Positions 8,691 through 16,473 of a DNA stretch of 64,000 nucleotides are shown here, piece after piece. The translations under genes and the position numbers were made by a program. Every line of letters begins with the position of its first letter. Within the stretch, counting starts at the first letter, position 1. The DNA is taken from positions 682,001 through 746,000 of the forward strand of contig NZ_VOXE01000001.1 of NCBI RefSeq assembly GCF_008014695.1, read 5' to 3'. Below the pieces are notes generated by a model. That model saw nothing but the letters and a program-made list of their open reading frames with translations. It ran no database searches and was not told the DNA's origin. The stretch is from Chryseobacterium sp. (lineage in GTDB: Bacteria; Bacteroidota; Bacteroidia; Flavobacteriales; Weeksellaceae).

Positions 8691-10475
8691 ATGAAAACAT
8701 TACAGCATTATCTGAAACCGCACAAGTGGCTCATCATACTCTCTCTCTTCCTTGCCACCGTTAACCAGGTATTTTCCCTCTTTGCCCCGGCGATTACGGG
8801 GAACATCCTCGATCAGCTTGTAACGCATCCCAACTCATTTGACAAGGCAGGGCAGCTGCCGAGAAACCTGGATCAGTTCTTCTATGGAAGCGGAATCTAT
8901 AACGGAGTTTTCTATTTCCTCGGCCTGCTCATCGGAACTGCTATGATCAGCAGAATTGCAAAGGCCTTTCAGGATTATGCAGTGAGTGTGATCACCCAGA
9001 AATTCGGTGCCAATATCTTTACCGACGGGCTTCGGCATTCCATGGCTTTGCCTTTTCAGGAATTTGAAGACCAGCGAAGCGGTGAGACCCTTTCGATCCT
9101 GACGAAAGTACGGGAAGACTCGGTGAAATTCATCACCAGTTTCATCAATGTATTCTTCGGGATCCTGGTAAGTATCGTTTTCGTTTCCATCTACGCTATA
9201 AGACTACACTGGTCCATTATGCCGGTGTACATCATCGGGATCTTCCTTATTGCCTTCGTTACCAACCTTCTGAGCAAGAGGATCAAGAACATCCAAAGAA
9301 CCATTGTGGCCGAAACCACCGGGCTTGCCGGAAGTACGACTGAAAGTTTACGGAACATCGAGATTGTAAAAAGTCTCGGCTTAACCAATCAGGAAGTGAA
9401 AAGGCTGAACAACAATACCTATAAGATCCTGGGTCTCGAACTGAAGAAAGTAAAGAGCATCCGTTCTTTGAGCTTTATTCAGGGCACAATGGTGAACTTC
9501 CTTCAGCAGATGATCACGTTTACCCTGCTCTATCTCATCTTTAAGAATATCGTTACTCCCGGTCAGTACCTGTCGTTAATGTTCTACGGATTCTTTATTT
9601 TCGGGCCGATGCAGGAGATCGGAAACATCATCATTTCCTATCGGGAAGCCCAGGCTTCACTCAATAACTTCGACGTGCTGATGAAAAAACCTGCCGAGGA
9701 AAAACCTCACACCCCGAAACAGATCGGCGGTATCGAAGAGCTGGAATTCAGGAATGTATCCTTCAAACACCAGTCGGCGCAGTACAAAGCCCTGAACAAA
9801 ATCTCATTCGATGTGAAAAGCGGCGAAACCATTGCCTTTGTGGGCCCCAGCGGTTCCGGAAAAAGCACGCTCGTAAAACTTCTGGTCGGACTGTACCGTC
9901 CGCTGGAAGGCGACATCTATTACAACGGCATCAACGGGAAAGAGTTTGATTTCGATGAACTGAGGAACCAGATTGGTTTCGTGACTCAGGACACCCAGCT
10001 GTTTGCAGGCACCATCAGGGAGAATCTCCTTTTCGTAAATCCCAATGCAACGGATGAAGATCTTACCCTTGCTTTGCAGAAATCCAGCTGTACTGCCCTG
10101 CTCGAGAGAGCTGAAAAAGGCATAGAAACCGTGATTGGCGAAGGCGGACTGAAACTGAGCGGCGGCGAAAAACAAAGGATTGCCATTGCCAGAGCCCTTT
10201 TACGGAAACCACATCTCCTTATTTTCGATGAAGCCACATCAGCTTTAGACAGCATTACTGAAGAAGAGATCACCTCCACGATCCGGGAGATTTCCCGGGA
10301 AAAGGAGCAGATCACCGTGCTCATCGCTCACCGTCTGAGCACGATCATGCATGCAGACCGGATCTTTGTGCTGGAACGCGGCAACGTGGTAGAAACGGGC
10401 TCCCACCTGAACCTGACGGCAGAAAAAGGGCTGTATTACGCGATGTGGAGACAGCAGATTGGGGAAAGGAAATAA
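8691..10475 (+). CDS. ABC exporter, fused membrane and ATPase domains
   Basis: 594 residues. An N-terminal six-helix ABC exporter membrane domain (about 1-320) is followed by a nucleotide-binding domain with Walker A GPSGSGKST (about residue 384), Q-loop VTQDTQLFAG, signature LSGGEKQR, Walker B LLIFDEATSALD and the switch His in LIAHRLST. It is a half-transporter expected to work as a homodimer in the inner membrane, of the MsbA/lipid-and-drug exporter type. The substrate cannot be assigned. It starts divergently from scoB and is monocistronic. Reading frame and length are complete. Confidence 0.9.
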   Translation: MKTLQHYLKPHKWLIILSLFLATVNQVFSLFAPAITGNILDQLVTHPNSFDKAGQLPRNLDQFFYGSGIYNGVFYFLGLLIGTAMISRIAKAFQDYAVSVITQKFGANIFTDGLRHSMALPFQEFEDQRSGETLSILTKVREDSVKFITSFINVFFGILVSIVFVSIYAIRLHWSIMPVYIIGIFLIAFVTNLLSKRIKNIQRTIVAETTGLAGSTTESLRNIEIVKSLGLTNQEVKRLNNNTYKILGLELKKVKSIRSLSFIQGTMVNFLQQMITFTLLYLIFKNIVTPGQYLSLMFYGFFIFGPMQEIGNIIISYREAQASLNNFDVLMKKPAEEKPHTPKQIGGIEELEFRNVSFKHQSAQYKALNKISFDVKSGETIAFVGPSGSGKSTLVKLLVGLYRPLEGDIYYNGINGKEFDFDELRNQIGFVTQDTQLFAGTIRENLLFVNPNATDEDLTLALQKSSCTALLERAEKGIETVIGEGGLKLSGGEKQRIAIARALLRKPHLLIFDEATSALDSITEEEITSTIREISREKEQITVLIAHRLSTIMHADRIFVLERGNVVETGSHLNLTAEKGLYYAMWRQQIGERK

Positions 10476-10599
10476 AGGTTGTTGCGGTGGTTTCGTATTG
10501 ATTAAAACAGTGCACCCTGTTTTTGTTGGAATGATGTAGGATAACAGAACTCGGTTTAAGTCCAAAAAATTTATATATTTATCAGATTAAGATAATTAA

Positions 10600-10794
10600 A
10601 TGGAAAACAGATCAAAGAAAAACATCTCAATTTTCATGATGGTTGGAGGGTTAATGGTGATGGCTTATTATCTTTTTAAACTGGATTCAGCCACAGATAA
10701 GACGAGTTTCTTCATTGTTATTGGCTGTTCGATAATCTATACCTTTATCGGTTTCATATCCTTTTTAAAATACACAAAATTGCAAAGGAAATAG
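10600..10794 (+). CDS. Small two-helix membrane protein, unknown
   Basis: 64 residues. Two hydrophobic helices (about 9-26 and 36-56) lie between Lys/Arg-rich ends (MENRSKKN... and ...KYTKLQRK), so both termini should face the cytosol. I do not recognise the family. The codon pattern and the membrane topology make it a believable gene. It stands alone between the ABC exporter and a palindrome array. Confidence 0.55.
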   Translation: MENRSKKNISIFMMVGGLMVMAYYLFKLDSATDKTSFFIVIGCSIIYTFIGFISFLKYTKLQRK

Positions 10795-10870
10795 AAACAT
10801 TGGACCTGCAGTAACCTGTGTACCGATCGGCTAAATGCGAGGTGTTCTGTTACAGACAGCAATTTAATAT

Positions 10871-10979
10871 AAAAAGCAAGCTTGCTTTTTCTTAAAACCA
10901 AGCTTGCTTTTGGGAAACTCGTCGAAAGGATTTGGGTAAAAGCAAGCTTGCTTTGTGCAATAAGCAAGCTTGCTTTTTG
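10871..10979. repeat. Four-copy palindrome array (AAGCAAGCTTGCTT)
   Basis: Copies at 10871-10890 (perfect 20-bp palindrome AAAAAGCAAGCTTGCTTTTT), 10894-10911 (one arm degenerate, AAAACCAAGCTTGCTTTT), 10938-10954 and 10962-10975. The core is AAGCAAGCTTGCTT. The array lies just downstream of the HU-like gene's stop and after the small membrane protein. It could act as paired terminators, or as a clustered protein-binding site; spacing between centres is about 22, 44 and 22 bases. Confidence 0.8.
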
Positions 10980-10986
10980 AAACACT

Positions 10987-11373
10987 TTATTTTTCCTTTT
11001 CAAAAGTCATATTATTGAGCATTTCTTTCAAATCTACTCCCGGACGGAAATTCACTTTTGCACCTTTAATCATGGTCTTCCGGAACCTGTCTTCATTTTC
11101 TACACCTTCACTGGAAAGAGACAGGCTAAAAGAACCAAAAGAGCCGAAACGCACAATCTTCCCTTCGCTGAGATGGTGGGCAAGCGCTTTTGAAAGGTCG
11201 TTGAGTACCGCGAGCACATCAGTGTCGCTTACCGTGGTTGATCCGGCGGCAATCTCTTTACTGAGACCCCGGAAGGTAACTTCGCCGCTGGATTTTGCAT
11301 TGGCATAAAACTTTTTAGGAGCTGTGGGATTGCCGGGATTCCCCTTTTGGGATAATGTGAAATTTACAGGCAT
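10987..11373 (-). CDS. HU/IHF-like DNA-binding protein (Bacteroidota type)
   Basis: 128 residues. The N-terminus PVNFTLSQKGNPGNPTAPKKFYANAKSSGEVTFRGLSKEIA and the core GKIVRFGSFGSFSLSLSSEG, then KVNFRPGVDLKEML, match the HU-like family common in Bacteroidota, which is longer than classical HU (about 90 residues). The 'V-R-F-G-x-F-G-x-F' strand and 'F-R-P-G' turn are the HU-fold marks. It should bind DNA without strict sequence specificity and shape the nucleoid. The function of this paralog group is unproven. It is single, ending at the palindrome array. Confidence 0.82.
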   Translation of the reverse strand: MPVNFTLSQKGNPGNPTAPKKFYANAKSSGEVTFRGLSKEIAAGSTTVSDTDVLAVLNDLSKALAHHLSEGKIVRFGSFGSFSLSLSSEGVENEDRFRKTMIKGAKVNFRPGVDLKEMLNNMTFEKEK

Positions 11374-11680
11374 AACTTTGTTTTTTTGAGATGAAACAGT
11401 AATTGATGATATGCTGAATGTCCATTTAAACCTTTTTTGTTTTGAACGTTTTAAACAGACCTTCGTGTATTTTCCGACATAAAGTTAGCTGTTTTCTAGT
11501 GACTTACGCAAGAAATATTTAAAAAAAAATGATGTGCTATGTTTATACCTATCAATAATTTTATTTCCGATATATGAGAATTGACATTCAACCGAGAAAG
11601 TTTATATGCTGAACCTTTAATCAAAACAAAAACTAAATCAGAAAAAATTTATAATTTTATATCACGAAATTAATTTGATA
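11374..11680. other. Intergenic region without gene
   Basis: About 300 AT-rich bases between the divergent HU-like gene and the toxin-antitoxin pair. It contains both promoters presumably; no open frame or RNA was recognised. Confidence 0.5.
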
Positions 11681-11683
11681 ATG

Positions 11684-11917
11684 ATGAGCACTGCAGAACT
11701 GAAAATTGATTTAATCAACCGAATAAAAAACACCACCGACCAGGTTAAACTGAAAGAATTATTGGAACTGTTGAAGTTTCAGGCTGACGAATCTGTATAT
11801 GTTACCAGTGAAGATGATAAAAAAGCAATCTCAGAGGCCCGTCAACAAATTAAGGAAGGCAAGGTAATTCCTAATGGGGATGTTCAGAAAGAGATCTCAG
11901 AATGGCTGACAAAATAA
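11684..11917 (+). CDS. Type II antitoxin, RelB-like
   Basis: 77 residues from the second of two tandem ATGs (11681 and 11684); the frame also has a TTG at 11675. The N-terminal helix pair STAELKIDLINRIKNTTDQVKLKELLELLKF is followed by an acidic and flexible C-terminus. This matches the small antitoxins paired with RelE/ParE toxins in Bacteroidota. The gene overlaps the toxin start by 16 bases. In such systems the antitoxin neutralises the toxin and usually represses the operon; the second role is not visible here because no HTH/RHH fold is clear. Confidence 0.78.
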   Translation: MSTAELKIDLINRIKNTTDQVKLKELLELLKFQADESVYVTSEDDKKAISEARQQIKEGKVIPNGDVQKEISEWLTK

Positions 11918-12204
11918 TATGGACGTTTAAGGCTAAGCAGGAACTGATTGAAATTCTGCAATACTGGATAGACAGGAATAAATCAAATTCGTTCAGTATA
12001 AAATTGAATTCTTTAATTGAAAAAGACCTGAATTTGATTTTAGAATCTCCAAGAATCGGCAGAATAACCGACGTTCCAGAGGTTTATGTTAAAGTGGTTC
12101 ACAAATATCTTTTATATTATCAAATCTCCGATAATACGCTTTACGTCTTAACCATAAGACATAGAAGTAAAAACCCCAAGACACTGAAATTATCATCTGA
12201 ATGA
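11902..12204 (+). CDS. RelE/ParE superfamily toxin
   Basis: 100 residues: IIWTFKAKQELIEILQYWIDRNKSNSFSIKL..., then PRIGRITDVPEVYVKVVHKYLLYYQISDNTLYVLTIRHRSKNPKTL. The helical N-terminus plus antiparallel sheet and the terminal 'L-x-I-R-H-x-x-K-x-P' stretch are typical of ParE/RelE toxins, which cut ribosome-bound mRNA (RelE) or poison gyrase (ParE). Which target applies cannot be told. It overlaps the antitoxin gene and is followed by a terminator. It is intact and small enough to be a mobile cassette inserted between scoA and scoB (inference). Confidence 0.82.
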   Translation: MADKIIWTFKAKQELIEILQYWIDRNKSNSFSIKLNSLIEKDLNLILESPRIGRITDVPEVYVKVVHKYLLYYQISDNTLYVLTIRHRSKNPKTLKLSSE

Positions 12205-12218
12205 CGACAATATACAGC

Positions 12219-12250
12219 AAAAGCGATCCAATGGAGCGCTTTTGTTTTTT
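12219..12250 (+). terminator. Terminator after toxin-antitoxin pair
   Basis: AAAAGCG (12219-12225) pairs with CGCTTTT (12237-12243), extended by CC/GG inside, followed by GTTTTTT. Confidence 0.6.
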
Positions 12251-12281
12251 ATAATGAAATGAAAAATGTTTACCACATTTA

Positions 12282-12983
12282 TCATTCACGCTTGCGTACG
12301 GTTCTCTGTTCAATCCTTTTCTCGAATTTCTCTCCCTGAAAGATCCGCTGCACCATGATGCCGGGAATATGGATTTCGTTCGGGTCCAGTTCACCCGGTT
12401 CTACCAGCTCTTCCACTTCGGCAATGGTGATTTTTCCGGCTCCGGCCATCGGTGCGTTGAAGTTCCGTGCCGAGCCTTTAAAGATCAGGTTGCCGGCATG
12501 GTCGCCTTTCCAGGCTTTTACAATGGAGTATTCTGCTTCGAAGGCATGCTCTAGGATATGCATCTTTCCGTGAAATTCCTTCGTCTCCTTACCTTCCGCC
12601 ACCTCGGTTCCGTAACCTGCTGGCGTATAGAAAGCCGGGATTCCTGCCTGCGCGGCGCGGCTTCTTTCGGCTAAAGTTCCCTGGGGAATGAGATCTACTT
12701 CCAGCTCACCTGACAGCATCTGGCGCTCGAACTCCGCATTTTCACCTACATAAGATGAGATCATTTTTTTGATCTGCCGTTTCTGAAGAAGCAGTCCGAG
12801 CCCGAAATCATCCACTCCCGCATTATTGGAGATGCAGGTAAGGTTGGTGACATTGCTCTCGACCAAAGCGGCGATGGAGTTTTCAGGTATCCCGCAAAGG
12901 CCGAATCCCCCCAGCATTAAGGTCATTCCGTCTTTGATGCCTTCAATGGCTTCCTGCGCATTCTTTACTCTTTTGTCTATCAT
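12282..12983 (-). CDS. scoA: 3-oxoacid CoA-transferase subunit A
   Basis: 233 residues from the [23 protein letters not shown] methionine (12981-12983). The frame is open to 13160, but the first 59 residues of that longer version are not family-like. Subunit A of class I CoA-transferase: [16 protein letters not shown] is the conserved glycine-rich CoA-binding motif, with [17 protein letters not shown] and [13 protein letters not shown] also typical. It works with ScoB (7917-8570) in ketone-body or 3-oxoacid activation. The two subunits are usually adjacent, but here they are 3.7 kb apart. Confidence 0.92.
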   Translation of the reverse strand: MIDKRVKNAQEAIEGIKDGMTLMLGGFGLCGIPENSIAALVESNVTNLTCISNNAGVDDFGLGLLLQKRQIKKMISSYVGENAEFERQMLSGELEVDLIPQGTLAERSRAAQAGIPAFYTPAGYGTEVAEGKETKEFHGKMHILEHAFEAEYSIVKAWKGDHAGNLIFKGSARNFNAPMAGAGKITIAEVEELVEPGELDPNEIHIPGIMVQRIFQGEKFEKRIEQRTVRKRE

Positions 12984-13184
12984 TTTCAGTGCGAATTTTG
13001 AGAGAATAAAAATAGGAAATATTATTGATTTCAGCATTTGCTCTAAGGGATTGATTTGATGGAAGTTTGAAAATTTCTGCATTGCCAAAGCCGGTTTTCT
13101 TAAACAATATCCTGCACTTTTGTAAATCCAAAGAATCATTTTACCGGTTATTTTCGGCAATTTGCAGAAATATTGCTTAAGGTA

Positions 13185-13215
13185 TTGGCTGTTAGAATTA
13201 TTTGTCTTATTTTTG
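13185..13215 (+). promoter_or_regulatory. Promoter of rplS
   Basis: A TTG at 13185-13187 and TATTTTTG at 13208-13215 are separated by 20 bases, fitting the Bacteroidota -33/-7 pair. A leader of about 65 bases then precedes the rplS ATG. Confidence 0.55.
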
Positions 13216-13219
13216 CGAC

Positions 13220-13287
13220 CTGTTAATCAACCTCTGACGAAGGACGTGAATGTTGCTTAGCTCGACAAAACAAATTTTTTTATTAAA
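13220..13287 (+). promoter_or_regulatory. Possible bL19 leader RNA
   Basis: The transcript leader before rplS includes CTCTGACGAAGGACGTGAA and GTTGCTTAGCTCGAC, which look structured. I recall that bL19 leaders have been proposed in Flavobacteria, but I could not verify a match to the model; the call rests on position and family precedent. Confidence 0.3.
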
Positions 13288-13641
13288 ATGGATTTAGTAA
13301 AGTACGTACAGGACAAGTACATCACAAAGAAAGAATTCCCAGAATTCAAAGCCGGTGACACCATCACTGTGTATTACGAAATTAAAGAGGGCGCGAAAAC
13401 AAGAACTCAGTTCTTTAAAGGAACTGTGATCCAGTTAAGAGGGACCGGTCTTACCAAGACATTTACCATCAGAAAAATGAGCGGTGATGTGGGTGTAGAA
13501 AGAGTATTCCCAATGAACCTTCCTGCTCTTCAGAAAATTGAATTAGACAGAAAAGGTAAAGTAAGAAGAGCGAGAATCTATTACTTCAGAGACCTTAGAG
13601 GTAAGAAAGCGAGAATTAAAGATGCTGCTTATAAAAAGTAA
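13288..13641 (+). CDS. rplS: 50S ribosomal protein bL19
   Basis: 117 residues, standard bL19 length. Recognisable core: FKAGDTITVYYEIKEG and FKGTVIQLRGTGLTKTFTIRKMSGDVGVERVFP, then KVRRARIYYFRDLRGKKARIKD. It sits at the 30S-50S interface. It is monocistronic here, with its own promoter and a strong terminator at 13672-13697, unlike the rpsP-rimM-trmD-rplS operon of Proteobacteria. Confidence 0.97.
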   Translation: MDLVKYVQDKYITKKEFPEFKAGDTITVYYEIKEGAKTRTQFFKGTVIQLRGTGLTKTFTIRKMSGDVGVERVFPMNLPALQKIELDRKGKVRRARIYYFRDLRGKKARIKDAAYKK

Positions 13642-13671
13642 TCTTTATTTGAACTTATTATCAAATAAATT

Positions 13672-13703
13672 AAAGTCCGGTACCAGTACCGGACTTTTTT
13701 GTG
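13672..13703 (+). terminator. Terminator of rplS
   Basis: AAAGTCCGGTAC (13672-13683) and GTACCGGACTTT (13686-13697), 12-bp perfect stem followed by T's. Confidence 0.9.
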
Positions 13704-13793
13704 CGGTTAAGTGAAAGAAGTTTCCAATATGTTCTTCAGGATTTATTTCATTCACTTCCCACAAAGATTTTTTATATTTGTTAAAATTATGGA

Positions 13794-14261
13794 ATGGAAA
13801 AACTAGATGCCCTGAATCAGGTGGCCGAATTTCACAGGACCTTCAACGCTCCGATACTGGATGAGCCTCAGATTCCGTCGAAAGAAAGATGTGAACTCAG
13901 GATTTCATTGCTTCAGGAAGAACTCAACGAACTCAAGGAAGCCATTGCTGATAACAATCTGGTCGAAATTGCCGATGCCTTGTGTGATCTGCAATATGTG
14001 CTGAGTGGCGCGGTGCTGGAGTTTGGATTGGGCGAAAAGTTCGTGACCCTTTTCAACGAGGTACAGCGTTCCAACATGTCAAAAGCCTGCTCCACCCACG
14101 AGGAGGCAGCAGAAACCATCGCTTATTATCAGGAGAAAGGTGAAGAAGCATTCGCTGAAATTTCAGGTGAAAAAATAAATGTTCACAGGCGTTCCGACCA
14201 TAAAGTTTTAAAAAATAAATATTATTCCCCCGCGGATTTAAACAGAATCCTCGAAAACTAA
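13794..14261 (+). CDS. MazG-like nucleotide pyrophosphohydrolase
   Basis: 155 residues. The all-alpha NTP-PPase metal site is visible as LQEELNELKEAI (ExxE) followed 15-20 residues later by EIADALCDLQYV (ExxD). The protein resembles the phosphoribosyl-ATP pyrophosphohydrolase-like (Cof/MazG-type) group that hydrolyses nucleoside triphosphates to monophosphates, often as house-cleaning enzymes. The C-terminal tail (HRRSDHKVLKNKYYSPADLNRIL) is conserved in this group. It is the first of a run of four plus-strand genes (13.8-15.6 kb) with short gaps, so probably an operon start. Confidence 0.82.
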   Translation: MEKLDALNQVAEFHRTFNAPILDEPQIPSKERCELRISLLQEELNELKEAIADNNLVEIADALCDLQYVLSGAVLEFGLGEKFVTLFNEVQRSNMSKACSTHEEAAETIAYYQEKGEEAFAEISGEKINVHRRSDHKVLKNKYYSPADLNRILEN

Positions 14262-14272
14262 AACCTATCAAT

Positions 14273-14800
14273 ATGAATCCAATCATCAGAAATACAGTAC
14301 TTACAGCAGCCCTGTTATGCATGTTCACAGGATGTACCGCGCAGCAAGCAGTGCCCAACCAGGAAGTAACTACGGAGAAAGACGGCAAAATGCTGCTCGG
14401 AACCCAAACAAAAGATCAGCTGTTAAAAGCGCCTTTCAGCGAATGGTATGCGAAGGAACATGAAGAATATGCACTCGATAAGACCGCAGTTCCCGAATTG
14501 ATGAAGAGCAATCTAAACGATTATCAGATCACTTTGGTGATGGGAACATGGTGCGAAGACAGCCACCGTGAAGTGCCCCGTTTAATGAAAATACTGGAAA
14601 CCGTGAAGTTTCCGGATGAAAACCTTACGATGATTGCTGTTGACCGGCAGAAAAAATCTCCCGCTGGCGAGGAAGAAAAGTTCAGGATTGAGAAAGTTCC
14701 TACAGTAATTGTTCAGAAAGATGGCAAGGAAGTTGGTAGAATAACGGAAAGTCCGACGAGCGGCTGGCTCGAAAGAGATTTGCTGCAAATCATTAAATAA
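14273..14800 (+). CDS. Thioredoxin-fold lipoprotein with CxxS motif
   Basis: 175 residues. Signal peptide and lipobox (FTGC, Cys21) mark it as a lipoprotein. A thioredoxin fold is indicated by TLVMGTWCEDSHREVPRL (active-site Cys94 with Ser97 in place of the second Cys) and the cis-proline loop EKVPTVIVQKDGKEVGR. A single-Cys thioredoxin cannot cycle a disulfide by itself, so a monothiol, glutaredoxin-like or isomerase role is possible (inference). It lies 11 bases after the MazG-like gene and 16 bases before the DUF4230 gene. Confidence 0.8.
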   Translation: MNPIIRNTVLTAALLCMFTGCTAQQAVPNQEVTTEKDGKMLLGTQTKDQLLKAPFSEWYAKEHEEYALDKTAVPELMKSNLNDYQITLVMGTWCEDSHREVPRLMKILETVKFPDENLTMIAVDRQKKSPAGEEEKFRIEKVPTVIVQKDGKEVGRITESPTSGWLERDLLQIIK

Positions 14801-14816
14801 CCTTTATCAATAGCAA

Positions 14817-15431
14817 TTGAAAAATCAACAAAGAATAATTACTTTCGTTTTGGGCGCAGCCGCAATGCTGCTTTTATTTCTGGTATGGAACAGCATCACT
14901 AAAAAATCCGAAGAAAAAGTCCGCAACGACTTCTATATCATTACGAACCAAATCAGGAAGATGAATAAGATGGTCGTCATGGAACAGGACTTTTCGAGTA
15001 TGCAGAAAACAAAGTTTACTTCCGAGCTTTTGGGCGGAGGGATTCTTCCTCCTGTGGAAAAGGAACTGATCACTTTCACAAAGACCAACGCCCAGGTTTC
15101 CTATGATTTAAACAAAATGAAGCTCGACGTGGATTCAGTCAACAGAAAGCTGATTATTAAAGAATTGCCTGATGCGGACATCCGAATTACGCCAAGCGTA
15201 GAAATACAGTCGATGGACGATTCTTTTTTCAACCGTTTCGACCAGGATGACCTGAAAAAGATCACAAAGTCTGCAAAGGACAATGCCTATAAAACGGTAA
15301 ACCAGAACAGGCTCCGCAGCGAGGGAAGAAAACAGTTGGTAGAAAACCTCAATACTATTTTTGTGCTTGCAAAGGCGTTAAATTACACGATCGAGGATCA
15401 AACCGGTCAGATCGATACTGCTAAACTTTAA
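14817..15431 (+). CDS. DUF4230 membrane-anchored protein
   Basis: 204 residues. The start appears to be TTG (14817-14819), giving KNQQRIITFVLGAAAMLLLFLVW, a signal anchor with one helix. The external part has the DUF4230 layout: MNKMVVMEQDFS, VSYDLNKMKLDVDSVNRKLIIKELPDADIRITPSVEIQ and a helical C-terminal half. The family is widespread and of unknown function. No ATG is available upstream in frame close by, so the TTG start is a reasoned choice. It belongs to the 13.8-15.6 kb gene run. Confidence 0.75.
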   Translation: MKNQQRIITFVLGAAAMLLLFLVWNSITKKSEEKVRNDFYIITNQIRKMNKMVVMEQDFSSMQKTKFTSELLGGGILPPVEKELITFTKTNAQVSYDLNKMKLDVDSVNRKLIIKELPDADIRITPSVEIQSMDDSFFNRFDQDDLKKITKSAKDNAYKTVNQNRLRSEGRKQLVENLNTIFVLAKALNYTIEDQTGQIDTAKL

Positions 15432-15441
15432 AATTAAAGAT

Positions 15442-15633
15442 ATGAATACAGATAAAAATCAGGAGAAATCCAAAGAATCCGAGGTAAGAAAGCAAAATCA
15501 GGATCTCCCGAATATTCCCGCTTCTTCAGACAAAATACATTCTGAAGACAAGACAAAGAAAGAAATCGATGAAACGTCTGAACTTCATCCTGACGGCAAA
15601 ACCGATAATACAGATCATAACAGCGGAAAATAA
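15442..15633 (+). CDS. Small charged, probably disordered protein
   Basis: 63 residues, almost entirely Lys, Glu, Asp, Ser, Asn, Gln (for example EKSKESEVRKQNQD and DETSELHPDGKTDNTDHN). No fold or family recognised. It begins 10 bases after the DUF4230 stop and ends at a weak hairpin. Similar short hydrophilic proteins are often stress-related in Chryseobacterium, but that is only an analogy. Confidence 0.5.
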   Translation: MNTDKNQEKSKESEVRKQNQDLPNIPASSDKIHSEDKTKKEIDETSELHPDGKTDNTDHNSGK

Positions 15634-15652
15634 TTGCCGCTTTCTTTTTTTT
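15622..15652 (+). terminator. Weak terminator at end of 13.8-15.6 kb run
   Basis: AGCGG and CCGCT arms flank the stop codon, followed by TTTCTTTTTTTT. Confidence 0.45.
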
Positions 15653-15763
15653 AGTATTTAAATGTTAATTAAATTCTAAAATTGAAAATGTGGCTGATTT
15701 TGTCATGGTTTTTGATATTATGTTAACGCAATTCACAGAAACTTAACATTAAAAACTTAAATT

Positions 15764-16291
15764 ATGTCGTACACTGTTGTGGGCATGTTCCCAACCACCG
15801 ATGATGCCGATCAGGCATCAAACAAACTCGATAACGCAGGCTTTGCGAAAGAAGATTACAGAGTTTCCAAATACTCCACCTCAGGAGAAATCTCAGGAGA
15901 AAAGGATTTTGATTATGAAGAAGACGAAAAAACAACCGGATTCTGGAACTGGCTTTTCGGAGACAATGAAACAGATAAGAACCGATACAGTTATGCCGGA
16001 ACAAAAAGCAATCTGGTGACCGTTTATACCGATGATTTGAGCCGCGCTGAAAAAGCAAAAGAAATTATGAATGATCAGGGTGCCATCAACGTAAATGATT
16101 TTACGAAAGAAAGATATCCTGCTGAAGAATTCATATCTCCGGATAATAATTTAACTGCCGACGAAAGGGCAAGAATCATCAGCAAAGCAAAGAATGACCT
16201 TTATCTGACTCAGGAATACCGATCTTATAAGGTATCCGATAAAGGAATGACCAATGAAATGGATTCTCAGGGAAATAACACGACCTTTTAA
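15764..16291 (+). CDS. General stress protein 17M-like (YflT domain) protein
   Basis: 175 residues. The N-terminal YTVVGMFPTTDDADQASNKLDNAGFAKEDYRVSKYS matches the heat-induced YflT/GsiB-like 'general stress protein 17M' domain, and a second half repeats the pattern (LVTVYTDDLSRAEKAKEIMNDQGAINVNDF). The acidic insertion (about 50-75) contains FWNWLFGDN. The family is induced by heat, salt or ethanol stress in Bacillus; its biochemical role is unknown. It has its own promoter region and terminator. Confidence 0.78.
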   Translation: MSYTVVGMFPTTDDADQASNKLDNAGFAKEDYRVSKYSTSGEISGEKDFDYEEDEKTTGFWNWLFGDNETDKNRYSYAGTKSNLVTVYTDDLSRAEKAKEIMNDQGAINVNDFTKERYPAEEFISPDNNLTADERARIISKAKNDLYLTQEYRSYKVSDKGMTNEMDSQGNNTTF

Positions 16292-16313
16292 GATCTTTTT
16301 CATAATTTTTAAT

Positions 16314-16344
16314 CCGGCTTCATTTACTGAAGCCGGTTTTTTTT
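16314..16344 (+). terminator. Terminator of general stress gene
   Basis: CCGGCTTCA (16314-16322) and TGAAGCCGG (16328-16336) around TTTAC, then a T8 run. Confidence 0.9.
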
Positions 16345-16443
16345 ATTCTGTTTATTTATTCCCGAAACAACTTTTATGAAAGTTCAAAACGATTAATACT
16401 TTTAATTTCCGGAAAACAGGAAGAAGCTTTCAGGGAAAATCCG

Positions 16444-16451
16444 TATTTTTG
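16444..16451 (+). promoter_or_regulatory. Candidate -7 element (TATTTTTG) of thrS operon
   Basis: TATTTTTG fits TAnnTTTG, 22 bases before the thrS ATG. Confidence 0.45.
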
Positions 16452-16473
16452 CTTCTTAAATTTTCAGTACAAA

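Noticed and set aside
10871-10979. Possible CRISPR array
   Set aside because: Copies are palindromic, 14-20 bases, unevenly spaced and few; there are no unique spacers of 30-40 bases and no cas genes.
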